This document shows positions 1 to 11,842 of a stretch of DNA of 64,000 nt, in pieces. Below the pieces are notes generated by a model. The model was given only the letters and a program-made list of their open reading frames with translations. It made no database searches and was not told where the DNA came from. The stretch spans positions 3,486,701 to 3,550,700 of the forward strand of contig OX392541.1 in NCBI GenBank assembly GCA_947623455.1, written 5' to 3'. Every line of letters starts with the position of its first letter. Positions within the stretch are counted from its first letter, which is position 1. The DNA comes from Mimachlamys varia. Taxonomy: Eukaryota > Mollusca > Bivalvia > Pectinida > Pectinidae. The position numbers and the translations under genes are program-made.

Positions 1-835
1 TTCATATTTTATGGGTTTTTTCTGCAAAAGCCTTATCTAAACCGAGTATTGATACAACGGTTGGCATTGATTCTTTGGCATATACATCAATACCTTCTTT
101 CACAGTGATGAATTTGATTTAACACAATGGAGACAGAATAGAATTTAGCCCGTGATAAAACTGTTCAACTACTAATCTTTCTGTCTTTGTGCTGTGGTGT
201 ACGTGTACGTGACTATTGAGTCTCCAGACAGTGATGCGTCGATCATTAAACCTATAAATACACATATGATCCGTCACCTTACATATTGAAACAAAATAGT
301 CTGGTTTATGACTAGCTTGATCAAAATATTAAAATATTATGCAAACTGTGTTAATAATTCATAATCACGATTGATAACATACTGTATCACAATAAAGTTT
401 AACAACGCCTTTATGTTGTATTTTTTTATAACGACATGAATAACTTGAATTATCAGTTTTAAGAGTACAAACTGACCAGAGTGGTCATGCACTAGGACAA
501 TGCATGGTTGTCAGCAACAAAATGCGAGAGTAGAAAATTATCCTGAGTGGTTATACTAAGAATTTGGTTTATATCCCCGGTAGCTGAAGGGCGAGATAAA
601 ATGTTTGCATAAGGCGTAATTCCACGTAGAAATATATCAACTAAGACGTGATACGTTCGATAATTAGTTTCTTAAATACAACTATGTGCTAGTCCCATCA
701 ATTATGAAGGCGCGTTTCCATTTATCATACTCAAACCGGGATTTATGATGATATAAAGCTCCTTAAACAGTTTAACGGGCTACTATCTCATTAGTGTCTT
801 AATCGAAAAACGTGCTTTGTAATATATAGAAATAA
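1..835. other. Non-coding stretch, nothing recognised
   Basis: AT-rich sequence with no credible exon, RNA gene or clear repeat that I can recognise. It runs up to the SINE tail that begins near 838. Confidence 0.5.
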
Positions 836-837
836 TG

Positions 838-1108
838 ATACTTCGAGGTTCTTATATACTGCTTTATCACGACCTTAAAGGCCGTCTCAAAGCGGTTCAC
901 AAATATTATTATCCGTGGTTATAGGGCCTTAGCAACCAGCCAATATCGTTATCAACTCCCAGTGCTGCCATTTCGGCGCTAACAGCTAGCATTATACAAT
1001 CTCTAGCACTACGTACCACGTACTCATGTACAGCTGCGTAGCCGGGACTCGAACTGGCAACCCTTCGATCACGAGCCCGGCCTCCTACCACTAGACCACC
1101 GTGCCTCT
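838..1108 (-). mobile_element. tRNA-derived SINE with conserved 3' domain (bivalve Meta-domain type)
   Basis: Read on the minus strand, it starts near 1108 with a tRNA-like head: an A-box-like 'tggtctagtgg' and a B-box-like 'agttcgagtccc' some 40 bases later. It ends with a tail containing 'cgctttgagacggc' followed by a 'gtgataaagcagtatataa' block. Such a head plus tail is known from molluscan tRNA-derived SINEs of the Meta-domain group. The same tail recurs near 47,560-47,620. Subfamily naming is from memory and not checked. Confidence 0.7.
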
Positions 1109-1489
1109 TTAATTTTTCCCCACATGTCTTAACGTTTTGTTGCTGGCTTTGTTCTGCTCTATCACAACTTTTACTGCCATTCTTAGTACTATTAAATTAG
1201 GGATACATCCTTATTTTGAGGGGATTAACGGGATGTTGATTTTGAAAAACTCAAAAGATCTTGAGATCAATCTTGTGCACCCCTACTAAAAATATTTTTT
1301 TCTATTAAAAGATTTGATTTTTTTCAACCATGGATACTACAGTGTACCAAACTTTAATAAACATATTCAATCTCTCATTATGAGAGCTTTCTCCTCCAAG
1401 AAAGGCGGACGACGACACAAATATATGAAAGTGAGTTTTGAAATAACACAACGAAAGTTTGAATGAAATATACTGAAGAAGATATATTA

Positions 1490-2385
1490 TGAATGATTGT
1501 ATTCCTGGTTGACAATGGTTTTGTTGAGTTTAGAGGACAGATTCTCCAGCAGACTTCTGGCATTCCCATGGGAACAACTGTGTCCCACTCTTAGCAGACA
1601 TATTTATTTTTCTTACGAATTCATATTTGTGGAAAAGCTAATCCGGATAGGTAACAAAAACCTTTCCAAATCTTTTTATTTCACATTCATATTATATTGA
1701 CGATGTGTTATCACGTTTGCCGATCACGTCGATCGTATATACCCTTCTGGAGTTGAAATAAATAACAAAACATACTCTTCTACACCAGCTGCTTATGTAC
1801 CAATCTCTTATTAAACTATGATCAAATTTGGAAGCTTACTACTAAGCTATACGATAAACGGGGCGATTTTTAGTTTCCGATTGAGCTTTTCAAACTTAAA
1901 ATATTAACGAGTTGATTCATTATTCTAGGGTTTGCTCTAAATATCGAGATTTTCGCAATAAATGTCGACTGCTGACAAACAAACTTAATATACATGGAAT
2001 CGAGAAACAGAAGTTGATGAGTATTTGAGCTAGTTGTATGGCTACCATCTTGGTCTTATTAAGAAGTATTCTGTATCTTGAGTATGCTCATGAGTGTACT
2101 TAATTGTTGTGACTGAGAATGATGATTCAATTATCACTATGAGTTCTTGACGCTTACTTGTGTGACCAAGATTTACATTGCGGGTGTCGTCGATAAACGC
2201 TTTTTCTTCCGGAACACCTGGTCTTATTCTTTTGTACTTTTACAATGGTCTCCGTGTAAGTATATTCTTTGTTCATATTTTGCCTCTTGTTGTATCGATT
2301 TTGAGTTCAAATTATGGTTTGTTGATGCTTCGATATTCTCTGATTTTTTTCTATAAATTCAAAATAAAACAAAACGTATGAAATC
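1490..2385 (+). pseudogene. Decayed YIDD-type reverse transcriptase retroelement (Penelope-like?), copy 1
   Basis: Translating across frames gives a reverse-transcriptase trail: 'GQILQQTSGIPMGT' near 1535-1580, then 'FTFILYIDDVLS' near 1685-1715, the catalytic YIDD region. The parts are separated by stops and frameshifts, so this is a relic. The 3' part (about 2150-2385) matches three other places in the window (6505-6640 minus, 8680-8850 plus, 26555-26750 plus) through a shared 'ttccggaacacctggtctta' block. The GIPMGT...YIDD spacing is like Penelope-like RTs, but the class assignment is tentative. Confidence 0.65.
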
Positions 2386-2389
2386 ACTT

Positions 2390-3265
2390 CACTGTTGAGT
2401 ATAAGTATGTTGCATATTTTCCGAACGAGTCAATATCACAGAATCTTTACTTAATGGTATGATAATGATTTAACCAAACCATTTAATAATGTTTGTGTGC
2501 AAGCGTTCATTATTAATTAAATATTTTGTAGTTTTTTCATTTTAAATCTCATTGACTGTGATGATTATTATATTTAATGTAATTTTGCTATCTTAAATTA
2601 TGCTATGTTTATATATATATATATTTGTTGCAGGGCCATTTTGTATATTAGATGTTGTCGAAATATGTAACCCTGGTAAAGTTTATAATATTCATGCATA
2701 TTTAGTAAAACATCATTCGTTGTTTGAACCGAATTAGGGAAAAGTATTGAACAGTGAATCAACTTATTCAATATCACATTGATACTTCTGTAAGAACACA
2801 TATTTATCTATATAAACTTTGACCCATATTAATATAGACAGATGTATCATGATAAAAAGTACAACAGAATTATTCAAGTTATGCGTTCTTCCCTTCCCGA
2901 GACGTATATGGTGATTTATCATTTCAAACTTAAGTACTTAGTGAACAAGCACTTTAGCCATGGCTTAGATACTATACCACTACACTTATTAGCAAGCCAA
3001 CAACACACATGACAACTGACAAGGAAATAGCTGAAATAACTGCGCTGAAGATGTAAAACAAAACTACCGCACTTTTATAAACTTGGATTTAAATCATACC
3101 TTAACACTTTTGTGATACATGCATGTCATACTAACAAGGAAGTATGCCTTAGAAAATAAATCACTAGTTGATTATGACGTCATTGCGACTGTGACATCAT
3201 CATGACGTCATAATAATGTTGATAAATCATGATATTATTTAATTTTTTACAAGATCCTGACGACT
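2390..3265. other. Non-coding stretch, nothing recognised
   Basis: AT-rich, with a short TA microsatellite near 2611-2624. Around 3175-3215 there are repeated 'gacgtcat' words, which resemble CRE/ATF sites, but no gene is visible near enough to give them meaning. Confidence 0.4.
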
Positions 3266-3268
3266 TTA

Positions 3269-3426
3269 TAGGGGTTGAAAGTATTTTTTTAACTTTCAAA
3301 GTGCTATGAAAGGTCGCCGTTACATCAATATTGAATGAAGCCCGCTAGGGCTTCATGCTAAATGTGGATGTAACCGCTGACCTTTTATAACACTATAAAA
3401 GTTAAAAAAATACTTTCAATCCCTAT
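3269..3426. mobile_element. Foldback (hairpin) MITE-like element
   Basis: The left arm ('gaaagtatttttttaacttt', then 'gaaaggtcgccgttacatc') is answered by its reverse complement on the right ('gatgtaaccgctgacctttt', then 'aaagttaaaaaaatactttc'). The centre is itself a small palindrome, 'gaagcccgctagggcttc'. The whole 155-bp unit can fold into one long imperfect hairpin with no coding capacity, typical of non-autonomous foldback DNA elements. Confidence 0.7.
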
Positions 3427-3799
3427 ATTTACATTTTTACTATTGAACAATTGCTTAACTTTATTGATAGTTTTTCTAATAATTAGTTTTTTACCTACGT
3501 TTGTATATGCGTCGTCATTTAAACGACATTGGCGGAACAGCTAAGTTTGAATGAAATTGTTTATATTGTATGACAGGAACTTATGATTTATTCACAGACC
3601 TTCCAATGGCTTCTTTTCTTTAACGACACTTTAATTAGGTTATATATACTATGTTATTTGATATGAATACATATGAGTCTAAAACTATAATACTATCTCG
3701 TCAATGCAAACTGATTCAGGAAGTCAAATTGAGCCTGTCACGTCAATAACTAGCAGGGTCACTAGGTCTTACTGAAGCAGTTATAATTCAAATTATAGA

Positions 3800-3960
3800 G
3801 GATATCCAACAATCTCTTCAGTGATACAACAATATATTTCACGAGCGGGGCTAATATTTTGATACTTTTCACGAGTGCATAGCACGAGTGAAAAATATAA
3901 AAATATTAGCCATAAAAGTGAAATTTGTTTGGTATTGCTGAAGAAACTGTTAGATATTAT
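3800..3960. mobile_element. Second foldback element
   Basis: The outer arms 'gatatccaacaatctcttcag' and 'ctgaagaaactgttagatatt' are near reverse complements. The inner arms 'ggctaatattttgatacttt' and 'aaaaatataaaaatattagcc' also pair, around a core 'cacgagtgcatagcacgagtg'. There is no ORF. It looks like an independent hairpin element, different in sequence from the one at 3269-3426. Confidence 0.6.
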
Positions 3961-4372
3961 GTTTATTACATTTATATTCTAAAATGTACACTGACAGCTT
4001 TTGAATTTCCCACAATTCGTTTTTAAGCAGCGTTCTGATTGTTCAAATCAGAAAAAGTGAAAAATATCATATTTCTCACTACTGAAAAAATGTAACTTTT
4101 ATAGATTCGATATTTCACTGGTAAAAATGTAATAAAATATTATATTTCATTAATGTAAGATCCGTAAGTTGTAGCACTAAAACACACTATACAACAATTA
4201 TAAGTTACCGCAATTATGCGTTAATGATTGATCGAAAAAAGGACACTTCACATCCATACTAAATATGGCCGCGTGAGGTTCCCTTTGGAAATAATGTAAA
4301 CTATTAGTAAAGGTCAGTATTTTATTATCCATTTGAGAGGTCTATCAATCTTCACTGTCAATCGTGATAACC

Positions 4373-4382
4373 TATATATATA
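4373..4382 (+). promoter_or_regulatory. TATA box of the first secreted-protein gene
   Basis: 'tatatatata' lies about 45 bases before the proposed ATG at 4418, so transcription would start near 4400-4410 with a very short leader. This is supported only by position and sequence. Confidence 0.5.
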
Positions 4383-4417
4383 CGAAAGCTAGCGCCGAAC
4401 TAGAATCTTGTTTCGCA

Positions 4418-4475
4418 ATGACGATGTCGTTGGCTGACATCGCTTATATAGGATTTACTATCTTCCTGGCTAAAC
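4418..4475 (+). CDS. First coding exon: signal-peptide-like N-terminus
   Basis: ATG at 4418 opens MTMSLADIAYIGFTIFLAK, a short N-terminus with a hydrophobic stretch (residues 8-18), followed by a strong donor C|GTGAGT at 4476. The exon ends after one base of a codon (phase 1). Joined to the acceptor at 6808 it continues in frame as K-H-V-S-G-F-G-P. An alternative ATG at 4424 would shorten the product by two residues. It lies 36 bases after a TATA box, fitting a first exon. The signal-peptide reading is inferred: the segment is only moderately hydrophobic and lacks a positive charge before the core. The same donor is also phase-compatible with the terminal exon at 15556. Confidence 0.55.
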
Positions 4476-4994
4476 GTGAGTAGTGTAATTCGGTTATTTT
4501 TTTCCGAAATATAAGGTTTTTAAGTATTGAATAATAACAAGACAAAATGTGAGAATATTAAAGAGACCAGACATATGATATAAGTAGACTGGGGATTACT
4601 GAAACATCTGACAAATGGTAATAGTAGACAAAAGGAATCCCGAGATAGTATAAAAGTAAGTTTGACATTGTTTGAAACAGGGTAGATAACCCAAAAATCA
4701 TACCAGGAGCCTGTGATAAGAAACGAAGTATTAAGAGACTTTATAACTTAAATGTCAGCAACATTAACTTCGAAATAATAATGAAAATTAATGACAAGCA
4801 TGATCTCTGTTGTGTTTTCAAGTAAAAGCTTATCTTATGTTAAAATATGTTAGTTTTTTTAATTTTTCGATGTGAATAAAAAATAATCCAAACCACTGCA
4901 TGTATCTGAAAGCATGCGATGTCTTCAACTTGTCTGGCCTGTTAATACCACTTTACTTCATTGATAAGCATACAAATGTATGTATCTCATTAAT
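4476..4994. other. Intron sequence, nothing recognised
   Basis: The first part of the intron between 4475 and 6808; AT-rich with no repeat that I can name. The rest of this intron holds the MITE at 4995-5370 and the SINE at 6037-6285. Confidence 0.4.
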
Positions 4995-5370
4995 GGCCCA
5001 ATATACGTAACTTTCGGCAAAACTTGAAGCTAAAATTAAGCCTAATAACTTTTTTTTATATTTATAGATTTTGCTAAGATCAGCAATATTCAAGTTGAAT
5101 TCGTACGCAGGTACTGGTACAGCAACAGTGGAAACTCGGTATTTGTAAAACACGCGTCATTTTGAACCGTCTTCTAACTTCGGCTTGTTGTTGAAGTGGG
5201 TCCCACCTGTATTATTTTCAATTCTTTGGGTTTTTCTTTCAAGAGTTTCTTGTTAGTTACCGCTCAGGTTAACTTCGTTTTAGGCTTATTTTTGCATGGT
5301 TATCAGCTGGATTTTTTAAAGATTTTTTTCCGAGTCACGAAAAATTTCCTGAAGTTACGTATATTGGGCC
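4995..5370 (+). mobile_element. MITE with 19-20 bp terminal inverted repeats, copy A
   Basis: It begins 'ggcccaatatacgtaacttt' and ends 'gaagttacgtatattgggcc', a terminal inverted repeat. The interior (376 bp total) matches, in inverse orientation, the element at 9890-10272. There is no transposase ORF. Both copies are flanked by T/A-rich 'ttaa'-like bases, but a clean target-site duplication cannot be defined. Confidence 0.8.
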
Positions 5371-6030
5371 TTTAATAACAAACTTAAAAAAGACTATGGA
5401 GACACTACTAACCTTAAAAAGGCTTTCAAACATTTCGTTTTATTCTACTGGATAATCCTGCAATTCGTGTTGCATTAATTGATATGATTTTTACGTTTTA
5501 AAACAGTAAACTAATTTGGATTATTGCCTCATTTTTGGTGTCTAGCATTTTCATTAATCGATCTCTGGATCTTGTTTTTTTCGGGGTGGGTGGGAGCGAG
5601 GGAGGGGGTGATGGAACATAACAAACGGTATCCACTGTGATGGTGAGATAACTTATGGAAGAGACTATAATCAAAATAAAGTTTACTATGGAGATATAAA
5701 TGAAAGTGACACTGACACGGACAAATATCTTTAACAGTAAAAGGTTCTAAAATGTACGTTCAATATAGACTAGACATACAAATAAATAAAATATGTACAT
5801 GAAATTGATATTTAAGTCTTAAAATGCAATATGAGCACAACAAATGAACGTGGTACATATATCAAAATTACTGAATAAATATCATACATGTAATACAAAA
5901 TGTCATACAGATCATGTTTGCTTTACATTTTACACATTTGAACGTTTAATATAATACTATGAAAGAATTTAAAATATTGTAATACAATAATTTTAAAATA
6001 CAATAAACACCACATCATATCATACAAATC
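5371..6030. other. Intron sequence, nothing recognised
   Basis: AT-rich intron with a short G-rich tract near 5583-5612 and no other feature seen. Confidence 0.4.
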
Positions 6031-6036
6031 ATTGAT

Positions 6037-6285
6037 GGTCGGGTGGTGCAGTGGAAAACGAACTTACCTTTCAACGAGACGGCCGGGGTCCGATTCCCCG
6101 ACCGGACTTGGAAAGGTATTGGGGTCAACTGCCGACCACGTGGGTTTTCCCCGGTTACCTTACGGTACTCCGGTTTCCTCCCACAAGAAGACTCCTCGCG
6201 CACTAACATCCGAGCTAACAAGAGTGATTAGTATAAGTTGATAACTTGTTTCATAATTGATGTAAAATAAATAAAGTTTATAGCA
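6037..6285 (+). mobile_element. tRNA-derived SINE, second family
   Basis: The head carries an A-box-like 'tggtgcagtgg' and a B-box-like 'gggtccgattccc' about 40 bases later. The body contains 'gtgggttttccccgg' and 'tactccggtttcctccca', a block widespread in invertebrate SINEs. The 3' end is 'ataacttgtttcataattg' plus an A/T-rich 'aaataaataaagttta' tail. A headless relative is at 39,940-40,168. It sits in the intron before the exon at 6808. Confidence 0.75.
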
Positions 6286-6504
6286 TACAAAACTAAATTT
6301 ATACTTTAGTAACTACTTTGACATACCCGAAACATAGTAATAACAAAATACTGTAACCGTACCTATTTCAGCCGACCCACGTTTTAGCGTATTACCAATC
6401 ATAAACAGCACAACGATGAACTGACGCAATCACAGTACTTGTTTGAGCAAACAGTATACGGAAACTGTAATTAGCACAGTCATAATTTAGCGGAATGTAA
6501 ATCG

Positions 6505-6640
6505 TAAAAACAATCAGAGAAGACCAAAGCGTAAACAAAACCATAATCCGAACTTAATTTCGATTAAACTAGAAGCAAAATAGGAACAAAGGAAAGATTC
6601 ACATGAAGACTCTCGTAAAAGTACTAGATAACCGTACGTT
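6505..6640 (-). mobile_element. 3' fragment of the YIDD-type retroelement family
   Basis: Its reverse complement shares 'cttttacgagagtctt' and a downstream 'tttaatcgaaattaagttcg' block with the tails at 2230-2340, 8750-8830 and 26630-26720. No RT motif remains. It is a 3'-end fragment only. Confidence 0.6.
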
Positions 6641-6807
6641 TTCAGTATTGCAAGTTCATGATAAGAGCAGTTGTACAAACGAACATTGAATCTTTTGAGG
6701 AACGTTTCCAAAATCGATGCTTAAGTTTCTCGCATAACGAAGTTTTATTTAGAATAATAAAAATATGTGATGTATACCTAAATGCTGTAGTGTTTTTATT
6801 GTTGTAG

Positions 6808-7580
6808 ATGTGTCAGGTTTCGGGCCTAACGCCCACCCCTTACAGGACACACATGTATCTTCTCTGGCGCCAAACAAGGACGGTTTGAGGTCTGTCGGAC
6901 TACATGCCAGTACCGTCCAAGGCCTACTGGACCATCTGCTGCCTCCAGGTAGAGGAAATGCTGCCCGCATGTCTCTCGGGAGGCCGGACTTCATACCAAC
7001 CGACCAATCACCTATTCTCCTACCTGTTGATGTCAATGGTGCCGGGCGAGCCTTGCCGTTTTTACCTCCATCACCCCAAATTGGAGAATTAGAAATTGGC
7101 CGACATGGTGGACTGCCAATTATTCGGCGTGGATCGCTGGGTAAAGACCTTCTGAGGGCCAGGATGTTGGAGCAGCTGCGTAAACGTCCCTTTAGGAGAA
7201 CTCAAAGGAACCGAAAGATAGGGAAAAGTAATAATTTGGCGGCTAGAAAATACAAATCATACAAAAAACAAAAGAGGCTTGCTAGAAAGAAACAGCTTTT
7301 GAGAAAGATAAAACAGCTGAAACGGCGAAAGAATCTCCGAAACCTCTATCGCAAGAAGAAACTGGCCCGAAATAACAGCAGGCTAGCCAAACAAGGCAAA
7401 GCGTCCGGCAGGCTAGGCAACCGAGGCAAAGCGTACAGCAGGCTAGCCAAACGAGGCAAAGCGTCCAGCAGGCTAGCCAAACGAGGCAAAGCGTATTACA
7501 AGCCGACGGAGAAATACTTGGGGAAAGGGAGGTTTCCCGGGATCTTACAGAGGCTTATAAGTCATTTGTCTGTGAGATAA
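6808..7580 (+). CDS. Terminal exon of a basic, probably secreted protein
   Basis: A pyrimidine-rich acceptor ending 'gttgtag' precedes 6808; the reading frame then stays open for 256 residues to TAA at 7578. With the exon at 4418-4475 the product is about 276 residues. The first 115 residues are rich in Gly, Pro, Leu and His; from about residue 115 on the chain is very Lys/Arg-rich (KKQKRLARKKQ-type runs). Near the end a 10-residue unit, roughly SRLAKRGKAS, occurs four times. I recognise no catalytic or binding domain. Lys/Arg-rich repeat proteins with a signal peptide occur among mollusc secreted matrix proteins, and dibasic sites could also suggest a processed precursor; neither is shown here. 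A possible poly(A) signal, aataaa, lies at about 7964. Confidence 0.65.
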
Positions 7581-8679
7581 AAAGGGACCAGTCACCATGA
7601 AACCTACCAACGTTATGGAAATCTGCCGGTACAAACCTCTTAACAAGTGTTAGTGTTGGTATTGGAGTCGTTTAGCAAAGTCCTATAAGTGGAGCCTCGG
7701 GATTAGAATCGGTACCGATATGAATGTGTATTATTGGTCTTAATTCTATATATCACACAATATCATATCAAACTGATTTTTCATAAAGGTATTACACATT
7801 CTCTCAATCATCCCTAAAAGGAATGTTTACAGATGTTGTGTTGAATCTGGGTTTGTATTTCTTAGAAGCGACAATCTTTGTTCCAGTATTATATATTTTC
7901 CACAAAATTAAGATAATTTGAGCAAATTACAAATAAGAAAACAAAACACTAACTTTTGGGCTATAATAAATCTATGGAATTAGAAGGCTTTTATTGTTTA
8001 TTGTCTGTAAAACTGAATGTTTCGCGTGGAGGAAACATACATCACTTCACACTGATCAAGGTAGAGCGGTTTTATTCTGACAAAGAAATAGACCACAATA
8101 CAAACAACAGGAGTTATTTGTCCTGTTTAACTTTTCAGACATCTGAATAGTGTTATAGAGGTGACAAAGCACTGTAAACCTCGTCACCTTTTTATAGACC
8201 ATGTCTGATGGTAGGGCTGGTGGCGTGCTACGTCATCACCATCCATCACGTGGTATCATCATCAATCCTCGTTTTGTTTAAGATTGATTGTTACATTTTG
8301 ACTAGATTTTAAAGTTTACAATTTTTGATAAACACAACATTTCACGTAAACATGTTCTTGATTTCTTAAAAAAGATACTTTAAATTGCAAGATATTTTTA
8401 AGTTTTCACATACAATCCATCACATCGACTTACAATTGTCGGAGTTAGAAAAGCAGATAAACAAGAGATTGTTGTTTACAATCTAATAATATGCGTTGGC
8501 GGTAGATTTTAGTTCAACACAGCTATGTATCTGTATTTGGGCAGAATGGTACCAAATAAAAACACATAATCCATTTCATTGAATTCTCTAGTTAGAACTT
8601 CGAGGGAAACAGTTGGTAAGTGAAAGTCATCAAACATTGCAGGTATGACACGACATACCCTTAAAAATAGTTGTTGTCA
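7581..8679. other. 3' region and intergenic sequence
   Basis: The start is probably 3' UTR of the exon at 6808-7580 (a candidate aataaa near 7964). The remainder is AT-rich without a recognised feature. A donor-like 'g|gtaagtg' at about 8613 has no convincing exon before it. Confidence 0.4.
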
Positions 8680-8850
8680 ACTGGCGGGTGTCGCTGATGA
8701 AGCAGAAGACGCTTACTCTTCCGGAACACCTGGTCTTATTCTCTTGTACTTTTACCAGAGTCTCCATGTAAATCTTTCTTTTTTTCATATTTTGCCCCTG
8801 GTTTAATCGATTTTGACTTTAGATTATGATTTTGTTAATGGTTCGGTATT
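8680..8850 (+). mobile_element. 3' fragment of the YIDD-type retroelement family
   Basis: Contains 'ggcgggtgtcgctgatgaag', 'ttccggaacacctggtctta' and 'gagtctccatgtaaat', collinear with 2165-2260 and 26565-26660. It directly abuts the LINE relic that follows, so one element probably inserted next to or into the other. Confidence 0.65.
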
Positions 8851-8869
8851 CTCTTATTTATGTTCCCCT

Positions 8870-9860
8870 ACAGAAGGGACAACAGATTGACCCGCACGGG
8901 GTACTTTTCATCCTGGTCTTCGACCAGTCTCTAAGCTCAGAGCACAACTTCTTACTCTTTCACATGAGCTCCTCAGTAATCTATACAAGGGAGTACAAAC
9001 TGACATGGTTGTTTGAGATTTTTTCTAAAGCCTTTGACAAGGTACCCACCGTAAACTACTGATGAGGCTGTCCAATTATGAGGTCTGTGATAACAATTGA
9101 GGTGGGAATCATCATTTCTGAACAACAGAACTCAGAAAGTAGTTTAGACGGTGAGATATCTAGTCAAATACCAATAGTAAGTGGGGTGTCCCAAGGATCA
9201 GTCCTCGGACCCCTTCTCTTCTAATCTTTATAATTGAACTTCCAGCATCTGTTCAATCTCAAACTAGACTCTTTGCAGACGATTGTACCATGAAATCAAT
9301 AACACTGAGGACTCTCATACTCTACAGAAAGATCTTTTAAAAAATATTGAACAGGAAAAGACATGGTCATGGAATTTCATCCTGATAAATGTTAATCTAG
9401 CTATCACTAGGTCAAGGTCATCCATGGCCATCGTCTCATCCTACATACATGTATTTGCAGGTCACACTTTGGAAAACGGCAAATATGCTAAATACCTAGG
9501 GGTTACATGAACTGGGACAAGCACATTGACACAACAACAGCAAAGTAAAATCAGATGTAAGGATTTCTTCGTCGCAACTTAAAAATACATATTGAAAAAA
9601 AAAAGAAAAAAAAAACACTGCAAAAAGGCCGTTGTAAGATCCAACCTAGAGTATCGTGAATCAGCATGGTCACCACCTACCACCAAATATATAAAAATAT
9701 AATAGAAAGAGTTAAAAGAACATCTGCCCGATATATTACAGACTGACACCATACCACATACAGCTTGTCCTCGATGTTAGAACAGTTTAACCGGGACACA
9801 CTAGAATCACGCAAAAACGAATCAAACTTGCAATGTTTTACAAAACACACATTCAACCCG
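8870..9860 (+). pseudogene. Decayed non-LTR retrotransposon (Jockey/CR1-like) reverse transcriptase
   Basis: A collinear trail of LINE RT motifs can be read across frames: 'FSKAFDKVP' (about 9030-9055), 'SGVSQGSVLGPLLF' (about 9180-9222), 'TRLFADDCT' (about 9262-9288, the catalytic DD), 'YAKYLGV' (about 9485-9508), 'NWDKHIDTTT' (about 9510-9540), 'GFLRRNLKIH' (about 9560-9590) and 'VVRSNLEYR' (about 9630-9660). Stops and frameshifts separate them and no endonuclease part is seen, so this is a 5'-truncated, dead copy. The motif set fits Jockey/CR1-type LINEs. Confidence 0.8.
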
Positions 9861-9889
9861 TCGGAATAGGCGTATCCTCCTTTTTTAAA

Positions 9890-10272
9890 GGCCCAATATA
9901 CGTAACTTCAGAGAAATTTTCGTGATTCTGAAAAATTATGAAAAAAAATCCAGTTGATAACCATGCAAAAATAAGCCTAAAACGAAGTAAACCTGAGCGG
10001 TAACTAACAAGAAACTCTTGACAAAAAAATCCAAATAACTGAAAATAATTCAGGTGGGGCCCACCTCAACAACAAACCGAAGGTAAAAGACGGTTCGAAA
10101 TGGACGCGTGTTTACAAATAGCGTGTTTCAACTGCTGCTGTACCGGTTGCCACGAAGGAATTTATCTTGGATATTGCTGATATCAGTTAATCTTAACAAA
10201 ATCTATAAATATAAAAAGTTTTTAGAGTTGATTTTCGCTTCAAGTTTTGCCAAAAGTTACGTATATTGGGCC
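9890..10272 (-). mobile_element. MITE with 19-20 bp terminal inverted repeats, copy B
   Basis: Begins 'ggcccaatatacgtaacttc' and ends 'aaaagttacgtatattgggc'+'c'. The interior is the reverse complement of copy A at 4995-5370, with moderate divergence. It is 383 bp with no coding capacity. Together the two copies bracket the exon at 6808-7580 in opposite orientation. Confidence 0.8.
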
Positions 10273-11842
10273 TTTAATTGTTTATTCATAGAAAAAATTA
10301 ATATTTCGAAACCGATCATTTCCAGGGTAATCTTATGACTTCATTCATTTCATTTATTGACTTACTTCATATTTTTCATTATACGGTCACATCTAGTAGA
10401 CCGTGTCGCTACACCGCGGTAAATATTGTCTGAAGGATTCGATATGGTCACAGGTGCTCAGAACAGACTGCGTTGTGTTACATTTGTAGTAACGTCAAAA
10501 CGCCACCTCCGAAACTGACATATCATGTTTATGTTGGTTAGTTTCTGATTCAGAAGAGTACGTGCTGTGAAATGACAAAAATAATCTTTATTTACATTTA
10601 AATGACGCAAACACTTAGATAACGTGTCACTCAAGGTGAGAAAACAACGGAACTAGTGAATGCGCATGGGCAGTATTAACATATGTTGATGTCACGCATA
10701 AAATACGTCAAAGGAAGAGAGAGGGAAACCAATACATCTTTATGTTCTGACATCAGTTGTGATACAAATAGGTGATATATATGTGTTTTCTAACAGCGGT
10801 GTGGGATTCGCGTAGTGTAGTGTGTAACGGCTGTTATTGATGGCCGTGTGGCCAGGCCCTCGATGAGAATGTAACCGTTACATCATACGGTCGTAATTAT
10901 ATAATGGATTGTAAATGATTCGGTCGAGGAACCATACAACCACATTTTTAAATACGGAGGCCCATATGAACAATAGCCATACGACGCTATGGAAAGTAGC
11001 TATTTATAACACCTTTGATATCAAGGTGTTACAATCACCTACGATCTCTACATCCCTAGAATATGTCACGGCAAAACTGAAGGCACGCTCAGGTAAAAAG
11101 ACCTGACCATTCGCTGGGCTGTATGCCTATCCTTTGAAGATTACAAAGGAACCGAAACCGACTTCAAAGCCTGTCAATTTTTACCGTTATGTGACCACGA
11201 GATTCTTTTGGTGTACATTGTTCATCAAAGGGTCGAACTAGTCTTCTTGCCTCATCAACAAGGTGGCACACACAAAGCCTTCAGTTTTGCCATGACATAT
11301 TCCATGGGTGTAGTCTTAGTATGGCGTCGTCATCCAGAGAAATCGGCTGAATCAAGACTAAAAAATAAAATAGAACCAATCATAATTAATAACAGAATAT
11401 GTAAGGGACAAACATACTTATAAGTCATGCTGTCTACATATGTTACTGATATAGAATACATTCAAAATAACAAAGTTTTCTATGCACATTTGGCATAGAA
11501 TTTCAGTGGGGTAGCACTACAACGTCAGCATGAAGATCATGTACGCTATCACAAGGAAGGAAATACACCAACATACCCCGTCTCTGCCACACAGGCATAC
11601 TTACAAAACAGACATAAAGGCCATCTTTAAATGACCCAAGCTGTTAATTGGACTTAACACAAAAATAAAACAAACCAAACAAAATTAAAACAAACCAAAC
11701 AAAATTAAAACAAGCCAAACAAAATTATAACAAGCCAAAACAACTTCCTGAATTTAACATTCCTAATCAAAACACCTTGCTAGGACCCGGATGTGGTTAG
11801 TGACAAATACACACCTCCATATTATTTTGTTTTCCTACTTAC
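10273..11842. other. Non-coding stretch with a short A-rich tandem repeat
   Basis: No convincing exon. A 20-bp unit 'caaaattaaaacaaaccaaa' is repeated about four times at 11,655-11,745. The rest is unremarkable. Confidence 0.4.

Noticed and set aside
1015..1108. Functional tRNA gene
   Set aside because: The tRNA-like head has A- and B-box-like words but runs straight into a SINE body and lacks a convincing acceptor stem.
3175..3215. Repeated TGACGTCA-like words as a CRE cluster
   Set aside because: No gene start lies nearby (the first exon is 1.2 kb away beyond hairpin elements) and the words form part of an imperfect local repeat.
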